Assembly (NCBI RefSeq): GCF_008801575.1
Contig: NZ_VZPL01000021.1
Location: 1 to 64,000, forward strand
Reading direction: 5' to 3'
Origin: Xanthomonas cissicola
Lineage (GTDB): Bacteria > Pseudomonadota > Gammaproteobacteria > Xanthomonadales > Xanthomonadaceae
DNA length: 64,000 nt
The notes under the pieces are model-generated. The model saw nothing but the letters and a program-made list of their open reading frames with translations, did no database searches and was not told the DNA's origin. Positions 8,444-20,292 of this stretch are shown piece by piece. Positions within the stretch are counted from its first letter, which is position 1. Each line of letters starts with the position of its first letter. Position numbers and translations under genes: made by a program.

Positions 8444-9327
8444 GCCTGCCCGTGCGCACGAACGTGCCGGACGCGCCACCCGTCGAATCGATCGAAGCGG
8501 ATGTGGCGCGCGCCCTGGCCGAAGACATGGGCAGCGGCGATGTCACCGCCGCGCTGCTGCCCGACCAGGCCGACAGTGCCTACCTGCTGTGCAAGCAGGA
8601 TGCGGTCATCGCCGGCCGTCCCTGGTTCGATGCCACCCACCGCGCACTGGACCCGCAGGTACGCATCGACTGGCAGGTGCACGAAGGCCAGCACGTCGGG
8701 GCCGGCACGGTGCTTGCGCTGTTGCAGGGGCGCAGCCGTAGCCTGGTCAGTGCCGAACGCACCTCGCTCAATTTCATGCAGACGCTGTCTGCCACGGCGA
8801 CCACCACCGCGGCGTATGTGGCTGCGGTGGCCGGAACGCAAGCGCGCATTCTGGACACACGCAAGACGCTGCCGGGCCTGCGCGCCGCGCAGAAATACGC
8901 TGTGCGCTGCGGTGGTGGCGACAATCACCGCATCGGCCTGTTCGACACGGTGATGCTGAAGGAAAATCACATTCGCGCCGCCGGTTCGTTGAGCGCGGCC
9001 GTGCATGCCGCACGCGCGCAGCAACCGCAGTTGCCGCTGGTGGTCGAAGTGGAAACGCTGGAGCAGCTACGCGAAGCATTGCAGGTTGGTTGCACGCGCA
9101 TCCTGATCGACGACTTCGACCAGGCCATGCGCCGAGAAGCGGTGCGTATCGTTGGCGCATTACCGCCAGAACGGCGCATTCCGCTGGAAGTTTCCGGCAG
9201 CGTGGATCTGGCCGGCATTCGTACGATTGCCGAAGCCGGGGTGGACTGCATTTCCATCGGCGGGCTCACCAAGCATGTGCAGGCAGTGGATCTGTCGCTC
9301 AAACTCGGCCCGCCGCCAGCGCGCTGA
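8440..9327 (+). CDS. nadC: Nicotinate-nucleotide pyrophosphorylase (quinolinate phosphoribosyltransferase)
   Basis: A 295-residue NadC, which converts quinolinate and PRPP to nicotinate mononucleotide in de novo NAD synthesis. Motifs include EDMGSGDVTAALL near the N-terminus, SAERTSLNFMQTLS, ILDTRKTLPGLRAAQKYAV (substrate-binding Arg/Lys set), GGGDNHRIGL and the C-terminal LEVSGSVDL and DCISIGGLTKH. The start is a GTG overlapping the upstream stop as GTGA. No nadA or nadB is nearby. Confidence 0.97.
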   Translation: MSLPVRTNVPDAPPVESIEADVARALAEDMGSGDVTAALLPDQADSAYLLCKQDAVIAGRPWFDATHRALDPQVRIDWQVHEGQHVGAGTVLALLQGRSRSLVSAERTSLNFMQTLSATATTTAAYVAAVAGTQARILDTRKTLPGLRAAQKYAVRCGGGDNHRIGLFDTVMLKENHIRAAGSLSAAVHAARAQQPQLPLVVEVETLEQLREALQVGCTRILIDDFDQAMRREAVRIVGALPPERRIPLEVSGSVDLAGIRTIAEAGVDCISIGGLTKHVQAVDLSLKLGPPPAR

Positions 9328-9389
9328 TTTCACGCGTGCGCCCAGCCGGCTCTGGCAGCCTGCTGCGATGTTTCCGTGCAGGACCTGCA

Positions 9390-10442
9390 ATGACCGTCAA
9401 ACCTTGGCCGTGGATCTGCCTCTTGCTGGCAGGTATCGGAAGTAGCGCTGCGGCTGCTGAGGTGTGCGATATCCCGCCACGGTTCGGAACGAGTCCCGCC
9501 GCGATCGCCATCGTGCGCAGCGCCTGCAATGAGCACCGGTTATGGCAACGTCCGTTTATCGACGCCAAGGGTCGCCTGGCCAGCCTGGGCGTCACCGAAG
9601 CCGAATCGGGCTATCTGGCCGATCACGGCGTGGTCGCCTGGCAACGCGTTGCAGGCTACTGGCGCGACAGCGGCACGCTTGCGTCGATGGGCGGCAGGCC
9701 TGGCGCATCGAGCTGCGCGGCATTGGATGGCACGCGCTACACCGCCAGCGACTGCCGTGCATTTCTGATCGACAACCCATGGTCGGCCGCTTTCATTTCC
9801 TGGGTGATGACGCAGTCGGGGCTGAGCGGTTTTCATCGCTCCGCGCGGCATCTGGATTACATCCGCAGCGCCTACAACGACGGCGCTACCGGGCCGTACC
9901 GGTTCACCGATCCGGCAGCCGAGAAGCCGGCGCCCGGCGATCTGCTGTGTCTGCTGCGCGGCCGCAGCACCGCGATGGGCTATGCCGGCCTGAAGGCCGC
10001 GTTGGGCGGCAGCACACCGATGCCATGGCAGTCGCATTGCGATGTGGTGGTGGCTGCCAATGTCGGCGGCGATCGCACGCTATACCTGATCGGCGGCAAC
10101 GTGTTCAACACGGTGATGATGCGCAAGATGCCGTTGGATCGTGCCGGCCGCGTCGTGTTACCGACACCGCAGTCGGACAGCACCCAGGACCAGAACGAAG
10201 ACAGCCTGGGCATCGCCAGCGAATGCACGCCGGCGCACGAAGAATTGTGCGACTTCAATCGCCGCGACTGGGCCGCACTGTTGAAACTGCGTCCCGATGC
10301 GGCAGTGGCTGCGCCGCCGCCGACGGCGCCGCTGCCGACACCCGACACCGCGCCTGCAGAACAAACGATGCCGCCGGGCTTCCCGCGGGTCGTACCGCCG
10401 CGCCCGGAAGCACAGCCTTCGCCGACACAACAACCTGAGTAA
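9390..10442 (+). CDS. Exported DUF2272 protein, CHAP/NlpC-P60-like fold suspected
   Basis: A 350-residue secreted protein. The signal peptide is about 22 residues (WPWICLLLAGIGSSAAAAE), then a DUF2272 domain, then a proline-rich tail of about 50 residues from AAPPPTAPLPTPDT to the end. The core reads NPWSAAFISWVM, then PAPGDLLCLLRG, HCDVVVAANV and LIGGN. Order and spacing resemble CHAP/NlpC-type amidases (W-C-A-x-F-x-x-W, then a PGDL strand, then His), with Ser at the nucleophile position; this is my inference. I chose the ATG at 9390 because it opens the signal peptide; the same frame extends upstream inside nadC. Substrate unknown, cell-wall related by analogy. Confidence 0.82.
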   Translation: MTVKPWPWICLLLAGIGSSAAAAEVCDIPPRFGTSPAAIAIVRSACNEHRLWQRPFIDAKGRLASLGVTEAESGYLADHGVVAWQRVAGYWRDSGTLASMGGRPGASSCAALDGTRYTASDCRAFLIDNPWSAAFISWVMTQSGLSGFHRSARHLDYIRSAYNDGATGPYRFTDPAAEKPAPGDLLCLLRGRSTAMGYAGLKAALGGSTPMPWQSHCDVVVAANVGGDRTLYLIGGNVFNTVMMRKMPLDRAGRVVLPTPQSDSTQDQNEDSLGIASECTPAHEELCDFNRRDWAALLKLRPDAAVAAPPPTAPLPTPDTAPAEQTMPPGFPRVVPPRPEAQPSPTQQPE

Positions 10443-10449
10443 GGTGATA

Positions 10450-10577
10450 GCCCCTCTCCTGTGGGAGAGGGGTTGGGGTGAGGGTACGTGACGGAGGCTT
10501 CGTTCAGCTCACAGCACGAGGCTCCGCCCGTACCCTCATCCAGCGCTGCGCGCCACCTTCTCCCGATGGGAGAAGGA
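10450..10577. repeat. Intergenic repeat with nested inverted repeats
   Basis: A 128-bp element between the DUF2272 gene and pnp. The outer parts are two hairpins: CCCCTCTCC/GGAGAGGGG (10451-10472) and CCTTCTCCC/GGGAGAAGG (10556-10576). Between them an imperfect inverted pair, GGGTGAGGGTACG and CCGTACCCTCATCC, allows the whole element to fold as one long stem. Elements of this kind (gagaggggttggggtgagggtac) are in my experience scattered between genes in xanthomonads. A degenerate copy appears near 45.8 kb. Confidence 0.7.
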
Positions 10578-10599
10578 ATTAATACCAATCCCACACAAC

Positions 10600-10622
10600 A
10601 AAAAAGCGGGCCGAAGCCCGCT
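10600..10622 (-). terminator. Rho-independent terminator of pnp
   Basis: A 7-bp stem AGCGGGC/GCCCGCT with a four-base loop, followed on the minus strand by a run of six T. It sits about 40 bp past the pnp stop and closes the whole rimP-to-pnp cluster. Confidence 0.9.
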
Positions 10623-10663
10623 CTTTCGTCATGCATCACGCGTGATGCATCAGCACGCAGCGA

Positions 10664-12778
10664 TTACTCGGCCGACGCCTGCACGCCTTCGCCTTCTTCC
10701 ACTGCCTTGATCGACAGGCGGATGCGGCCCTGCTTGTCCACTTCCAGCACCTTGACGCGGACCAGATCGCCTTCCTTCAACTTGTCGCCGACCTTCTCCA
10801 CGCGCTCGCTGGAAATCTGCGAGACGTGGACCAGGCCGTCCTTGCCGGGCAGGATGGTGACGAACGCACCGAAGTCCATGATCTTGGCGACCTTGCCTTC
10901 GTAGATGCGGCCCGGCTCCACGTCCGAGGTGATCTGTTCGATGCGCGACTTCGCAGCCTGCGCAGCGATGGCATTGACCGAGGCGATAATGATCGTGCCA
11001 TCGTCCTGGATGTCGATCTGCGTGCCGGTTTCCTTGGTGATGGCCTGGATGGTCGAGCCACCCTTGCCGATCACTTCGCGGATCTTGTCCGGGTGGATCT
11101 TGATGGTGAGCAGGCGCGGCGCGTAGTCGCTCAGCTCCTGACGCGGGGTGGTCAGCGCATGCGCCATCTCGCCCAGGATGTGCAGACGGCCAGCCTTGGC
11201 CTGCTGCAATGCCTGCTTCATGATCTCTTCGGTGATGCCTTCGATCTTGATGTCCATCTGCAGGGCGGACACGCCTTCGGCAGTACCGGCCACCTTGAAG
11301 TCCATGTCGCCGAGGTGATCTTCGTCGCCCAGGATGTCGGAGAGCACGACGAAGTCGTTGCCTTCCTTGACCAGGCCCATTGCGATACCCGCGACCGGCG
11401 CCTTGATCGGCACGCCAGCATCCATCAGCGCCAGCGAGCTGCCGCAGACCGATGCCATCGAGGACGAACCGTTGGATTCGGTGATTTCCGAGACCACGCG
11501 GATGGTGTACGGGAATTCTTCCAGGGTCGGCATCACTGCCAGCACGCCGCGCTTGGCCAGGCGGCCGTGGCCGATTTCGCGACGCTTCGGCGCACCGAAA
11601 CGACCGCACTCGCCCACCGAGTACGGAGGGAAGTTGTAATGGAACAGGAAATTTTCCTTGTACTCGCCCGACACCGCGTCGATGACCTGACCGTCGCGCG
11701 CGGTGCCCAGCGTGGTGATCACGATCGCCTGCGTCTCGCCGCGGGTGAACAGCGCCGAGCCATGGGTACGCGGCAACACACCGGCCGTGGCGCTGATCGG
11801 ACGCACGGTATCCAGTGCACGACCGTCGATACGCACCTTAGTGCTCAACACCGAGCCACGCATGGTCTGGTATTCCAGCTCGCCGAATTCCTTGGCCAGA
11901 TCACCGGCAGCCCAGCCTTCGATGGTGGCGCGCGGCGCCAGTGCGCCCAGCACGTCCTTCTTGATCGCGGAAATCGCATCGCGGCGCTGCAGCTTGTCGC
12001 GCACCTGGAACGCCGACGCCAGCTGGTCGCCCACCGCTTCCTTCAGGGCAGTGATCATGCCGTCGTTCTTCGCCGGGGCCACCCAGTCGGACGGCTTGGT
12101 GCCGGCCTCGACGGTCAGCTCGTTGATGACGTTGATGACCTTCTGCATCTCGCGATGGCCGAACGTCACTGCGCCCAGCATGACTTCTTCGGACAGCAAC
12201 TCGGCTTCGGACTCGACCATCAGCACCGCGTTGGCGGTACCGGCCACGACCAGCTCCAGCTGCGAATCCTTCAGCTCGGTCACGGTCGGGTTGAGGATGT
12301 ATTCGCCGTTCTTGTAGCCGACCTTGGCGGCGCCGATCGGGCCCTTGAAGGGAGTGCCGGCCAGCGACAGTGCAGCCGAGGCGCCGATCAGCGCGGCGAT
12401 ATCGCCGTCGATGTCCGGGTTCATCGACATCACGGTGGCGATGATCTGCACTTCGTTCTTGTAGTCCTCCGGGAACAGCGGACGGATCGGACGATCGATC
12501 AGGCGCGAGATCAACGTTTCCTTCTCGGTCGCGCGTCCTTCGCGCTTGAAGAAGCCGCCCGGGATGCGGCCGCCAGCGTAGAACTTCTCCTGATAATCGA
12601 CCGTCAGAGGAAAGAAGTCCTGCCCTTCGCGCGCGCTCTTGGCGGCGACGGCGGTGACCAGCAGTACGGTGTCGTCGACCTTGACGATCACGGCGCCGCC
12701 TGCCTGGCGAGCGATTTCGCCCGTCTCAAGAGTGACGGTGTGCTTGCCGTACTGGAAGGTTTTGGTGATTTTTGCCAC
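10664..12778 (-). CDS. pnp: Polyribonucleotide nucleotidyltransferase
   Basis: A 704-residue PNPase, the phosphorolytic 3'-5' exoribonuclease of the RNA degradosome. Two RNase PH domains occupy about residues 1-230 and 310-545, separated by the helical domain. A KH domain follows ([15 protein letters not shown]), then an S1 domain ([20 protein letters not shown]). I chose the GTG at 12778 ([11 protein letters not shown]) since it gives the usual length and is preceded by TAAGGG; the frame stays open further upstream with non-homologous sequence. It is last in the cluster, 168 bp after rpsO, as in E. coli, where PNPase autoregulates through its leader. Confidence 0.96.
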   Translation of the reverse strand: MAKITKTFQYGKHTVTLETGEIARQAGGAVIVKVDDTVLLVTAVAAKSAREGQDFFPLTVDYQEKFYAGGRIPGGFFKREGRATEKETLISRLIDRPIRPLFPEDYKNEVQIIATVMSMNPDIDGDIAALIGASAALSLAGTPFKGPIGAAKVGYKNGEYILNPTVTELKDSQLELVVAGTANAVLMVESEAELLSEEVMLGAVTFGHREMQKVINVINELTVEAGTKPSDWVAPAKNDGMITALKEAVGDQLASAFQVRDKLQRRDAISAIKKDVLGALAPRATIEGWAAGDLAKEFGELEYQTMRGSVLSTKVRIDGRALDTVRPISATAGVLPRTHGSALFTRGETQAIVITTLGTARDGQVIDAVSGEYKENFLFHYNFPPYSVGECGRFGAPKRREIGHGRLAKRGVLAVMPTLEEFPYTIRVVSEITESNGSSSMASVCGSSLALMDAGVPIKAPVAGIAMGLVKEGNDFVVLSDILGDEDHLGDMDFKVAGTAEGVSALQMDIKIEGITEEIMKQALQQAKAGRLHILGEMAHALTTPRQELSDYAPRLLTIKIHPDKIREVIGKGGSTIQAITKETGTQIDIQDDGTIIIASVNAIAAQAAKSRIEQITSDVEPGRIYEGKVAKIMDFGAFVTILPGKDGLVHVSQISSERVEKVGDKLKEGDLVRVKVLEVDKQGRIRLSIKAVEEGEGVQASAE

Positions 12779-12897
12779 GGAGGTTTTTTCCCTTAGGTAT
12801 TGCTGTCTGCGTTGGACCGTCGTCGACCCATGCCGAGAACGGGCGGCCGGGAGGCTCCGGCCCAAGAGTGCGTATTGCTTGAAACGTCGTGCGATTG

Positions 12898-12933
12898 AAC
12901 AAAACAAAACCGCGGCGCATCGCTGCGCCGCGG
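12898..12933 (-). terminator. Rho-independent terminator after rpsO
   Basis: A perfect 10-bp stem CCGCGGCGCA/TGCGCCGCGG with a four-base loop, followed on the minus strand by TTTTGTTTTG. It lies between rpsO and pnp, so pnp is transcribed by read-through or from its own promoter. A stem here may also be a processing point for PNPase autoregulation, as known in E. coli. Confidence 0.88.
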
Positions 12934-12946
12934 CGGTAGGACTCGA

Positions 12947-13207
12947 TTAGCGGCGCAGGCCGAGCTTCTCGATCAAGGACTTGTAACGCTCGTTGTCCTT
13001 CTTCTTCAGGTAATCGAGCAGGCTGCGGCGACGGTTGACCATCTGCAGCAGACCACGACGGCTGTGGTGATCCTTCTTGTGGGTCTTGAAGTGGCCGGTC
13101 AGCAGCTCGATGCGCGCGGTCAGCAGAGCCACCTGCACTTCCGGCGAACCGGTGTCCTGGGCACTGCGCTTGTTGTCTTCAATAACTTTCTGGGTGTCGA
13201 CGGACAT
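12947..13207 (-). CDS. rpsO: 30S ribosomal protein S15
   Basis: An 86-residue S15, a primary binder of 16S rRNA. The sequence is typical throughout: [38 protein letters not shown] and [25 protein letters not shown] chose the ATG at 13207 (MSVDTQK); sequence upstream in frame is not conserved. It is followed by a strong terminator and pnp. Confidence 0.98.
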   Translation of the reverse strand: MSVDTQKVIEDNKRSAQDTGSPEVQVALLTARIELLTGHFKTHKKDHHSRRGLLQMVNRRRSLLDYLKKKDNERYKSLIEKLGLRR

Positions 13208-13363
13208 GATGTTTTCTCGATAGATGCGTGGTCGACAGGAACGTGCATGACGCACCGTCGGACTCGCCGTTTGCTTAGGATGAGCGCGCTTGGCGCTAAG
13301 GTGCCCCGATCGGGGCCGCGAAATTGTAACGTCGCCCGGCCCAGGGAACAAGTTGACAAAATC

Positions 13364-14290
13364 TTAACAGGCCGGAATTTCGTTCAGTCCATTGAATAAT
13401 CGTTGTGGCGACAAGCGCCCGTCGGCGTCCACCAAGCCTAGTCCCGAGGGGGTTCCGTCAGGTCCGAATACGGCCACCTGCCCCGTTGGAAATGCGGCAT
13501 CACGCAAGCGCTGGCCCATGCGAAAACGCGCCGCGCGGGTTTGATCGAGCACGATTCGCGCAAAATCGGCCAGGCCGGCCTCGATCGGCAGCAATAGTGT
13601 CTGCGCCTCGGCACCCGCTTCCAAAACTGCCGACAACGCCTCCAGCGTGATCATCTGCGGAGCGCGAAACGGCTCCACCCACAGCCGACGCAGCGAGGCG
13701 ATGTGCGCTCCACATCCCAGCACCTCGCCCAGGTCACGCGCCAGGCTGCGGATATACGTGCCCGAACCGCAGGTCACGCGCAGGCGCAGACGTGGGGCGC
13801 CGTAGCCCAGCACCTCGATCGCCTGCACATCCACCTCGCGCACCGGCGCTTCGATACGTTCGCCGCGTCGCGCCTTGGCGTACAGCGGCTCGCCGCCCTG
13901 CTTGAGCGCGGAATAAATCGGCGCCTGTTGCTGGATACGGCCGATGAAAGGCGCCAGCGCCGCCTGGAGATCGGCCTCGCTCAGATCCGGCACCGCACGC
14001 TCGCGCAGCGGCTCGCCGTCGGCATCGTCGGTGTCGGTGGTGACGCCCAACACGATCTCGGCGTCGTACGCCTTGGCTGAACCGAGCAGCAGTCCGGCGA
14101 TCTTGGTCGCTTCGCCAAAACAGAGCGGCAACAGGCCGGTGGCCAGCGGATCCAGGCTGCCGGTATGGCCGCCCTTCTCTGCACGCAATAACCGGCGTGC
14201 GGCCTGCAGTGCATTGTTGGAGCTCAGCCCCGACGGCTTGTCCAGCAGCAGGATGCCGTGCAACGGGCGATAGACGATGCGGGGTTTCAA
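13364..14290 (-). CDS. truB: tRNA pseudouridine(55) synthase
   Basis: A 308-residue TruB that makes pseudouridine 55 in the T-loop of elongator tRNAs. Catalytic Asp47 lies in [28 protein letters not shown] at the N-terminus and [14 protein letters not shown] in the middle are family motifs, and a short C-terminal RNA-binding extension is present. The only plausible start is TTG at 14290 (TTG-AAA-CCC); no in-frame ATG or GTG lies in the family-conserved N-terminus. A weak start could lower its expression relative to its ribosomal neighbours. Confidence 0.95.
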   Translation of the reverse strand: MKPRIVYRPLHGILLLDKPSGLSSNNALQAARRLLRAEKGGHTGSLDPLATGLLPLCFGEATKIAGLLLGSAKAYDAEIVLGVTTDTDDADGEPLRERAVPDLSEADLQAALAPFIGRIQQQAPIYSALKQGGEPLYAKARRGERIEAPVREVDVQAIEVLGYGAPRLRLRVTCGSGTYIRSLARDLGEVLGCGAHIASLRRLWVEPFRAPQMITLEALSAVLEAGAEAQTLLLPIEAGLADFARIVLDQTRAARFRMGQRLRDAAFPTGQVAVFGPDGTPSGLGLVDADGRLSPQRLFNGLNEIPAC

Positions 14291-14369
14291 AGGATCGGTG
14301 CTCGAATCAGGCGCAGTGCGCGCCCGCGGGAATCAGGGCCGCGGCAGAAGCGGCAAGCCGTGACAGCGC

Positions 14370-14762
14370 TCAGCGCTGTTCGGCATCTTCGTCGCTGGAC
14401 GTGGCCTCGGGGCCAACGTCGTCAAGGTCACGCAGCAGATTGTCGATGCGTTCGCCGCGATCGACCGAATCGTCGTAATGGAAGTGCAGCTCGGGTACGT
14501 GGCGCAGCTTCATCGCGCGCGCCAACTGCGTACGCAGCTGGCCGGCGATTTCCTTGAGCCCCTTGACCGCTTCGGCCGAACGCTCCTGCTGCAGCGCGGT
14601 GACGAAGACCTTGGCGTGCGCCAGGTCGCGACTGATTTCGACGTCGGACACGCTGACCGACGGCAGGCCGTGGTCGCGCACGGCCGCGTGCACGATCGTG
14701 CCGAGGTCGCGACGCACCTGCGCAGATACGCGGTCGGTGCGATGGAATGATTTGGTTGGCAT
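14370..14762 (-). CDS. rbfA: 30S ribosome-binding factor A
   Basis: A 130-residue RbfA, a late 30S maturation factor. KH-type fold sequence is clear: FHRTDRVSAQVRRDLG, the conserved SVSDVEISRDLAHAKVFV strand and RHVPELHFHYDDS. The C-terminus is acidic (DDVGPEATSSDEDAEQ). I chose the ATG at 14762; the frame upstream is not conserved. It lies between infB and truB, as in other gammaproteobacteria. Confidence 0.95.
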   Translation of the reverse strand: MPTKSFHRTDRVSAQVRRDLGTIVHAAVRDHGLPSVSVSDVEISRDLAHAKVFVTALQQERSAEAVKGLKEIAGQLRTQLARAMKLRHVPELHFHYDDSVDRGERIDNLLRDLDDVGPEATSSDEDAEQR

Positions 14763-14807
14763 GGTCGTGGACCTGGTTGATTCGGAGGGCCAGTAGGCAC
14801 CGAAGCC

Positions 14808-14836
14808 AAAAACAAACGCGGGCGGCCATGCCGCCC
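14808..14836 (-). terminator. Hairpin with T-tract between infB and rbfA
   Basis: A 7-bp stem GGGCGGC/GCCGCCC with a three-base loop, followed on the minus strand by CGTTTGTTTTT. It resembles an intrinsic terminator or attenuator. Since rbfA and truB lie beyond it, partial read-through or processing is expected. Confidence 0.6.
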
Positions 14837-14876
14837 TCGCCTTGCAGAACCTGCATTGGACAACGCAGGGCGGAGT

Positions 14877-14896
14877 CCGGGGCCCGCGGGCCCCGG
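14877..14896. other. Perfect 20-bp palindrome just past infB
   Basis: A self-complementary 20-mer (CCGGGGCCCG and its complement) starts about 6 bp after the infB stop. It has no T-tract on either side, so it is not a standard terminator. It may stabilise the infB mRNA 3' end. Confidence 0.5.
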
Positions 14897-14902
14897 CAGC
14901 CG

Positions 14903-17617
<2,715 letters not shown>

Positions 17618-17712
17618 TCGGATCCTATGATCTGGTTGGCGCCCCCTCGCCCAGAGCAAGGGATACGCTGATTCTAAGCCCTGATGGGGTCAGGGCGCGG
17701 TTCATTGCCGGC

Positions 17713-19224
17713 TCATTCGCCGCGCTCCAAACGGGCGATCTCCTCGGCGCGGGCCGCCAGGATCAGCGCCGCAGCGCGCTCCTGGGTCATGCCCTCGATG
17801 CCGAAGTCGACGATCTCGTCCGCTGCCAGGTCGGACAAGTCCTCGCTGGTGCGCACGCCGTGCTCGGCCAGCGCAAAGGCCGTTTCCTCGTCCATCCCCT
17901 CCAGCGCCAGCAGGTCCTCGGTGGGCTGAGTTCCTTCCAGGCCCTCCTCCTCGGCCAGCGCGGCGTTCAGCAGCGCATCGCGGGCACGGGCGCGCAGTTC
18001 TTCAACGATGTCTTCGTCGAAGCCCTCCACCGCCAGCAACTCGCCGACCGGCACGTAGGCGATTTCTTCGACCGTGTTGAAACCTTCGGAGACCAGGATC
18101 GCGGAGATTTCCTCGTCCACTTCCAGGCGGTCCATGAACAGCTGGCGTGCCGCGGCCTGCTCGGCCTCGGACTTGGCGGCCACCTGGTCGGCGGTCATCA
18201 CGTTGAGCTGCCAACCGGTCAGGCGGCTGGCCAGACGCACGTTCTGGCCACCCTTGCCGATCGCCTGCGCAAGGCGGTCTTCCGCCACGGCCAGGTCCAT
18301 CGAGTGCTTGTCTTCATCGACGATGATCGACTGCACTTCGGCAGGCGCCATTGCGTTGATGACGAAGTTGGCCGGGTTCTCGTTCCACAACACGATGTCC
18401 ACGCGCTCGCCATTGAGTTCGTTGGACACCGCCTGCACGCGCGAACCGCGCATGCCGATGCATGCGCCGATGGGATCGGTGCGGGCGTCGTGCGCGATCA
18501 CGGCAATCTTGGCGCGGTCGCCCGGATCGCGTGCGCAAGCCTTGATCTCGACCAGGCCCTGGCCGACCTCCGGTACTTCGAGCTTGAACAGTTCGATCAT
18601 GAATTCCGGTGCGGCACGGCTGATGAACAGCTGCGGGCCACGTGGCTCGGAGCGCACTTCGGCCAGATAACCGCGCACGCGGTCGCCGGGACGCAGCACG
18701 TCGCGCGGAATGCCCTTGTCCTTCGGAATGAAGGCTTCGGCGTTGCCGCCAAGATCGACAAAAATATTGCCGCGCTCTGCGCGCTTGACCACGCCGGTGA
18801 TCAACTCACCCACACGATCCTTCCACGCATCCACCACCTGCTGACGCTCGGCCTCGCGCACACGCTGCACGATCACCTGCTTGGCGGCCTGCGCGGCGAT
18901 ACGGCCGAAGTCGGGATTCTCGATCTGTTCTTCGATGTAATCGCCCACTTCCACGCCATCGGCTTCGTCGATGGCATCCATCAGACGCACCTGGCGGTCA
19001 GGGGATTCCATCACCACATCATCGGCAACCACTTCCCAGCGACGGTAGGTTTCGTAAGTACCGTCCTTGTGATCGATGGTGACGCGGGCCAGCACGTCCT
19101 GGTCGGGATAGCGCTTCTTCGCTGCGGAAGCCAGCGCGGCCTCGATCGCTTCGAAGATCACCTCGCGCGGCACGCCCTTCTCGTTGGCGACCGCATCCAC
19201 TACCAGCAAAAGTTCCTTGCTCAT
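17713..19224 (-). CDS. nusA: Transcription termination/antitermination factor NusA
   Basis: A 503-residue NusA. The N-terminal RNA-polymerase-binding domain starts MSKELLLVVDAVANEKGV. An S1 domain follows (GVVKRAERGNIFVDLGGNAEA), then two KH domains (including IGMRGSRVQAVSNEL and IGKGGQNVRLASRLTGW). The C-terminus has two acidic repeat regions (from about residue 350), as in gammaproteobacterial NusA. The ATG at 19224 is 4 bp from the rimP stop, so the two are coupled. NusA acts on the double terminator upstream of rimP in an E. coli-like feedback model; that part is inference. Confidence 0.97.
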   Translation of the reverse strand: MSKELLLVVDAVANEKGVPREVIFEAIEAALASAAKKRYPDQDVLARVTIDHKDGTYETYRRWEVVADDVVMESPDRQVRLMDAIDEADGVEVGDYIEEQIENPDFGRIAAQAAKQVIVQRVREAERQQVVDAWKDRVGELITGVVKRAERGNIFVDLGGNAEAFIPKDKGIPRDVLRPGDRVRGYLAEVRSEPRGPQLFISRAAPEFMIELFKLEVPEVGQGLVEIKACARDPGDRAKIAVIAHDARTDPIGACIGMRGSRVQAVSNELNGERVDIVLWNENPANFVINAMAPAEVQSIIVDEDKHSMDLAVAEDRLAQAIGKGGQNVRLASRLTGWQLNVMTADQVAAKSEAEQAAARQLFMDRLEVDEEISAILVSEGFNTVEEIAYVPVGELLAVEGFDEDIVEELRARARDALLNAALAEEEGLEGTQPTEDLLALEGMDEETAFALAEHGVRTSEDLSDLAADEIVDFGIEGMTQERAAALILAARAEEIARLERGE

Positions 19225-19228
19225 TTCG

Positions 19229-19819
19229 TCACTCCGCGCGCGGCTTGCCAGCCGCCGACTCGTTGGATGGTTTCTTCTTTTCGTGCCCGGGTTTTTTCGG
19301 GCCGGGCTTGTTCGGTTTCTGCGGTGCCAGACCCAGCGCAACCCAATCCGGCACGATGCGCGCTTTGTCGATATTGTCGTAGACGATCTGCACGTCCTTG
19401 CCATCGACGGCGAACACCACCGCAGCTGCCTCGGCATCGATGCGCAGGATCTCGCCCTGGAAGCGGCGCCGACCATCCTGCGCCAGCTTCAAGACGATCT
19501 TTGCCGACTCACCGGTGTGGCGCGCGAACTGTTCAAGCGTGAACAGCGGACGATCCACACCCGGAGATGACACTTCAAGCGTGTAGTTGCCGCTGATCGG
19601 GTCTTCGACGTCGAGCTGAGCGGAGACTTCACGGCTCACGCGCTCGCAGTCGTCGACATTGATGACACGCTCGGGCTGTTCGGCCAGCGGCACATCGATA
19701 TATAGGCGCAAAGTGGCGCCGCCTGGAGCGGGAAGATATTCCACGCCCAGCAGTTCCAAGCCCAGGGACTCAACCGTTGGACTCAGCAGATTCGCGATTT
19801 CGGTCGCTTTTTCGCTCAC
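19229..19819 (-). CDS. rimP: Ribosome maturation factor RimP
   Basis: A 196-residue RimP, needed for 30S assembly. Family motifs are [41 protein letters not shown] and [15 protein letters not shown]. The last 30 residues are Lys/Pro-rich ([11 protein letters not shown]) and not part of the conserved fold. The start is GTG at 19819. It is the first protein gene of the cluster, behind initiator tRNA and two terminator hairpins. Confidence 0.96.
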   Translation of the reverse strand: MSEKATEIANLLSPTVESLGLELLGVEYLPAPGGATLRLYIDVPLAEQPERVINVDDCERVSREVSAQLDVEDPISGNYTLEVSSPGVDRPLFTLEQFARHTGESAKIVLKLAQDGRRRFQGEILRIDAEAAAVVFAVDGKDVQIVYDNIDKARIVPDWVALGLAPQKPNKPGPKKPGHEKKKPSNESAAGKPRAE

Positions 19820-19885
19820 AGACTGCCCTGATCAGATGATTGCCAGTAGAACCCCGGCAACCGGCAGCAAACTTTCCGGTTCCGG

Positions 19886-19913
19886 AAAAAACAAGGGGCC
19901 CGATGGGCCCCTT
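19886..19913 (-). terminator. Second terminator hairpin between metY and rimP
   Basis: A 9-bp stem AAGGGGCCC/GGGCCCCTT with a three-base loop, followed on the minus strand by GTTTTTT. It lies about 70 bp upstream of the rimP start and only 5 bp beyond a first terminator. Confidence 0.85.
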
Positions 19914-19918
19914 GCGTG

Positions 19919-19945
19919 AAAAAAGCCCGACCTCTCAGGGTCGGC
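19919..19945 (-). terminator. First terminator hairpin after initiator tRNA
   Basis: A GC-rich stem (GCCGACC/GGTCGGC with one bulge) followed on the minus strand by six T. It is placed about 70 bp after the tRNA 3' end. With the next hairpin it forms a tandem terminator that would let most transcripts end after the tRNA and a fraction enter rimP-nusA-infB. Confidence 0.82.
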
Positions 19946-20016
19946 GTAAAGACGGGAACATGCGTCCTTACGATCCAAGAAGCTGAATCACTGCGATGAA
20001 GCAACAATTCGAAACT

Positions 20017-20093
20017 TGGTAGCGGGGGCAGGATTTGAACCTGCGACCTTCGGGTTATGAGCCCGACGAGCTGCCAGACTGCTCCACCCCGCA
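20017..20093 (-). tRNA. metY: Initiator tRNA-fMet (CAT)
   Basis: 77 nt with encoded CCA. The anticodon loop CTCATAA is flanked by the three G-C pairs (GGG/CCC) diagnostic of initiator tRNA. The T-arm AGGTTCAAATCCT is normal. Positions 1 and 72 read U and U, so they do not pair; lack of a Watson-Crick 1-72 pair is the formylation determinant, though the usual combination is C-A. It heads the rimP-nusA-infB cluster, as in E. coli metY. Confidence 0.97.
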
Positions 20094-20104
20094 GCAGAAG
20101 CGGA

Positions 20105-20133
20105 ATTATGAAGAACTTGAGCGGCAATTGCAA
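20105..20133 (-). promoter_or_regulatory. Sigma-70 promoter of metY
   Basis: On the minus strand, TTGCAA (20133-20128), 17 bp, then CATAAT (20110-20105), 11 bp from the tRNA 5' end. Close to consensus with ideal spacing. Confidence 0.75.
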
Positions 20134-20292
20134 GCCCTAGTTTTTTCATCTGTTGGACAGCGTGGCGGCTGTTCAACGTCGCGACGAATAATACCCGCAA
20201 TGCAACAAAAACGAAACAGTAAACACGGTTTATTTCAGTGCGATGCCAACCACACGATGCGGCACTGCGAGACCCAGCGTTGCGTAGAGGCC

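Noticed and set aside
10826-12796. 656-residue + strand frame opposite pnp
   Set aside because: Same cause: antisense to a complete, conserved PNPase.
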